This document shows, one piece after another, positions 61,995 to 64,000 of a DNA stretch of 64,000 nt. The stretch is from contig JAAERX010000153.1 in NCBI GenBank assembly GCA_024229935.1, positions 1 through 64,000 of the forward strand, given 5' to 3'. The notes under the pieces are model-generated. The model was given only the letters and a program-made list of their open reading frames with translations, searched no databases and was not told where the DNA came from. Position 1 is the stretch's first letter, and each line of letters starts with the position of its first letter. Origin of the DNA: Gammaproteobacteria bacterium (GTDB lineage: Bacteria; Pseudomonadota; Gammaproteobacteria; Steroidobacterales; GCA-2729495). Made by a program: the position numbers and the translations under genes.

Positions 61995-62984
61995 CTAACC
62001 TCGCACCCGCTGGTCTCTAAGCTCCAGGAGAGCATCCTTAACCAGTACCTTAATCAGACGTTTTTTATAAAAAGTCGGAGTAAATAGATTGGTTACCTCC
62101 AACAAAGCCCGGCGTGCAACATCTGCAGCTGCATCAATAGCTTCATCCGTAAGTCCGCCTTCGAGCAGAATTTTTTCAGCCTGAGGCATAACCCGGGGCT
62201 CAGGCGCAACCGAACCCAGCACCAGGGACACAGACTCCGGTTGTTCATTGCTGCCAATAACAGCAGCAGCAAAAGTTCCAGTCGCAAAATCCAGCCCCTC
62301 TCGTTGTGAGAGCTTCCTGAATACTGACCGACCTTTGGCCGGCGGCAAAACAACTGCCGTCAGTACTTCACCAGGCTTAAGAACCGTATGTTCAACACCG
62401 TCATTCTGATAAAACTCCCGCATCGGCACAATTCGTTCACCTGTGTGGCTCGCCAGTACGACACTGGCATCCAGCGCCATGAGAATTGGGCCGCTATCCG
62501 TACTGTTTAAGGCATGGCACTTAGGTGCTGATTTAATAACATGACACTGCTCGGCGTCCGTTTTAAAACAACCTTCACGGGTATCACGCCAAATTTTAGA
62601 TTGATTGGTATACCAGCAGCGTGTTTCCAAACAAATATTGCCACCAATTGTGCCCATATTGCGTACATGACGGGAACCAACAACAAAAATTGCAGCCCGT
62701 AATGCCGGGTAACATTCTTTAATTATCGTATGTTCAGCAAGATGGGTTAATGTGCATGCAGCTCCAACACGAAGACTGCCATCATCGAGTTTCTCAAGTT
62801 GCTGCAACTCCGATAAACCATTTAAGCTTAAAAGATAAGCAGGCCCCTCCAGGCGAAATTTCATATTAAGCAACAGGTCAGATCCACCAGACATGATGGC
62901 AATCTTGTCGCCATGCTCGGCAAGGGCTGCCAGACCTTCCGCAAGGCTCTTGGGCCGGATGTATTCAAACTGGGGTAATTGCAT
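61995..62984 (-). CDS. Molybdenum hydroxylase FAD subunit with extra [4Fe-4S] loop (HcrB-like)
   Basis: A 329-residue CO-dehydrogenase-type FAD subunit (MSGGSDLLLNMK and MGTIGGNICLE bind FAD). After the second FAD motif it carries an insertion with Cys123, Cys139, Cys147 and Cys156. The spacing 16-8-9 is the same as I recall for the [4Fe-4S] ligands of Thauera HcrB, the 4-hydroxybenzoyl-CoA reductase beta subunit. That loop is absent from ordinary xanthine dehydrogenases. It is the first gene of the operon; ATG 62984 has an AAGGA-like site. A reductase working at low potential on an aromatic acyl-CoA is the most specific prediction. Confidence 0.88.
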   Translation of the reverse strand: MQLPQFEYIRPKSLAEGLAALAEHGDKIAIMSGGSDLLLNMKFRLEGPAYLLSLNGLSELQQLEKLDDGSLRVGAACTLTHLAEHTIIKECYPALRAAIFVVGSRHVRNMGTIGGNICLETRCWYTNQSKIWRDTREGCFKTDAEQCHVIKSAPKCHALNSTDSGPILMALDASVVLASHTGERIVPMREFYQNDGVEHTVLKPGEVLTAVVLPPAKGRSVFRKLSQREGLDFATGTFAAAVIGSNEQPESVSLVLGSVAPEPRVMPQAEKILLEGGLTDEAIDAAADVARRALLEVTNLFTPTFYKKRLIKVLVKDALLELRDQRVRG

Positions 62985-63056
62985 GCACTTACCGTCCTTC
63001 TGAGGTTTTCCTCTTACTCATCATCCACTTATCATGGGTCTTGATCCAAGCTATTG

Positions 63057-63085
63057 GATTCTAGATGAGGGCACATCTTAGAATC
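63057..63085. promoter_or_regulatory. Imperfect inverted repeat upstream of the molybdenum hydroxylase operon
   Basis: GATTCTA-GAT ... ATCTTAGAATC with an 8-bp spacer and a single-base bulge, 73 bp before the FAD-subunit start. It may be an operator or a leader hairpin. The rest of the 335-bp gap 62985-63319 holds the REP-like unit below and no gene. Confidence 0.35.
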
Positions 63086-63190
63086 TATACGTACTCGCCG
63101 CCTAACCGCATAGTGTAATCATCAGGATCAAACCCTAATAATTACTGGCATTTTAAGAGCCAGCATTTTTTACGACATACCCATAACTAA

Positions 63191-63217
63191 GGGGTCGCGA
63201 CTAACGCCGCTCCTAAA
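63191..63217 (-). repeat. REP-like element
   Basis: On the minus strand the stretch reads TTAGGAGCGGCGTTAGTCGC followed by GACCCC. The core is a GGAGCGGC arm, a GTTA loop and a GTCGC arm that pairs with one G-T wobble. The form (T/G)AGGAGCGG...CGCGA is that of REP sequences in Pseudomonas and Xanthomonadales. An ATTGGGGTCAG string follows about 10 bp away, a motif I associate with REP-transposase-linked repeats. Confidence 0.55.
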
Positions 63218-63319
63218 GGCAATAAAATTGGGGTCAGTTCAATAAAAATATATTTTTTGCTCTCTTGAAGCAGGCAACAAAGAAGCTCTCAAACACATAC
63301 CGCAAAAGCAGAGCCCAAG

Positions 63320-63694
63320 CTATGCACCACCTTTTTCAAGGACAACCACTGTGCCATCTTTATTAAAACCAACAACGTAAATCAAACCAAAATCTACATG
63401 CCAGCTTAAATACTCGACAGCTTCACTTTCTGCTGCTCGCTTATAAGCATCATCAAGCCCTTCTCCTTCCCCCAGTGAGAGCTCAGTTAACTGCTCATCC
63501 GGCGCTCCCAACATGGAAACCACCATGGATTCAGTCATGCCAATTTCTATTTCTGCATACTGGGCTTTAAATTTTTTGTCATCTGATATGGTAATCAACC
63601 GATCCATGAGCATGGTCATGAGAATAAGAAAAATGGCAAATCCGAACAGAGCTTTAACTGACGAACTAAAAAAAGGCTTATCATCCTCGGACAT
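63320..63694 (-). CDS. Small membrane-anchored protein with BamE/SmpA-like segment
   Basis: About 124 residues from ATG 63694, which has an AGGTG site; the longer frame to 63772 is less likely. One membrane helix (residues about 12-32, LFGFAIFLILMTMLMD) is followed by a periplasmic part with EIGMTESMVVSMLGAPDEQL, the pattern of SmpA/OmlA/BamE-like modules where a helix-turn precedes a small sheet. It ends with strand-like LIYVVGFNKDGTVVVLEKG. A specific function is not known. Confidence 0.65.
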   Translation of the reverse strand: MSEDDKPFFSSSVKALFGFAIFLILMTMLMDRLITISDDKKFKAQYAEIEIGMTESMVVSMLGAPDEQLTELSLGEGEGLDDAYKRAAESEAVEYLSWHVDFGLIYVVGFNKDGTVVVLEKGGA

Positions 63695-63829
63695 ATTGAG
63701 ACACCTGATACCTAGCGCATGAAAGCAACACATGAAAGTGCCGCATAGAATAGACATTCGATTATAGCCCATCCACCATGCCTACTGGCAGATCATATCG
63801 CTCTATTTCACGAATCACCCTTCATGTTG

Positions 63830-63928
63830 TTACATGTCATGGGTTAAAAGCACAAGTTTATCAACCTCAATCCAGTCAGTAAATTCAACATTGGTGCTTG
63901 AATCTGTCAAACCTTTGGTTATCCACAT
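63830..63928 (-). pseudogene. Short protein-like frame, possible gene remnant
   Basis: A 32-codon frame from ATG 63928 to TAA, within a longer stop-free stretch that reaches 63982 before an in-frame TAG. The translation looks like the end of a real protein (LFKIRFIMWITKG, then EFTDWIEVDKLVLLTHDM), but no proper start or ribosome site fits the longer part. It may be the truncated 3' end of a gene whose upstream part lies past the window, or a small protein. Confidence 0.3.
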
Positions 63929-64000
63929 GATAAACCTGATCTTAAATAATCCAGAGGGCCGCACTTCAGGCAATATAGTTTTCTATATATCCACCTAAAG

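Noticed and set aside
63144..63174. CTGGC ... GCCAG hairpin followed by T-rich bases, terminator-like on the plus strand
   Set aside because: Short 5-bp stem with a 9-nt loop, and no plus-strand gene precedes it.

Overview
The window reads as a chromosomal stretch of an aerobic, Gram-negative gammaproteobacterium, probably marine or an environmental degrader. The placement rests on greB, trhO, dbpA, a ubiM-like ubiquinone hydroxylase, Tat and lipobox export signals, and a Pseudomonas/Xanthomonas-type REP-like hairpin. Genus cannot be called from the sequence alone. I found no rRNA, tRNA, CRISPR array, insertion sequence or phage gene.

Region 1 (1-17.7 kb) is a mosaic of accessory oxidoreductase loci and housekeeping genes. 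It holds a sulfatase-modifying-factor-like lipoprotein fused to a cytochrome c, two Tat-exported DUF1838 paralogues, a CBS protein, a 2-Cys peroxiredoxin, two luciferase-like monooxygenase (LLM) operons, a DAACS symporter, greB and trhO. A MarR regulator follows; its start codon sits in a 50-bp compound palindrome shared with the divergent LLM operon. A CPA2 antiporter, a DMT transporter and a large secreted alpha/beta-hydrolase complete the region.

Region 2 (18-41 kb) is a nonribosomal peptide locus. Two overlapping synthetase genes on the minus strand encode five modules: C-A-T-E, C-A-T, C-A-T, then C-A-T, C-A-T. Both proteins begin with a TubC-type docking domain and neither carries a thioesterase domain. 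A free-standing thioesterase and an SGNH hydrolase lie convergently on the plus strand, and an arylsulfotransferase-like gene lies upstream on the minus strand. Specificity codes read by eye give D-Ser, unknown, Gly, unknown, Val-like. The two unknown adenylation domains belong to one unusual sub-clade.

Region 3 (41-51.5 kb) is mostly housekeeping and transport: RhlE and DbpA helicases, an MFS transporter, a periplasmic solute-binding protein, an SDR and AI-2E exporter sharing a candidate operator, a YaiI-family protein, a second large alpha/beta-hydrolase and NADP-type glutamate dehydrogenase.

Region 4 (51.5-63 kb) looks like a catabolic or secondary-metabolism island: a PAPS-type sulfotransferase, an old-yellow-enzyme/2,4-dienoyl-CoA-reductase-like enzyme, a Rieske oxygenase, a TauD-like dioxygenase paired with a cysteine-synthase-like enzyme, a ubiM-like hydroxylase, and a three-subunit molybdenum hydroxylase. 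The FAD subunit of that hydroxylase carries the extra four-cysteine loop of 4-hydroxybenzoyl-CoA reductase. Several intergenic regions here and in region 1 carry clean palindromes with no cognate regulator gene in the window.
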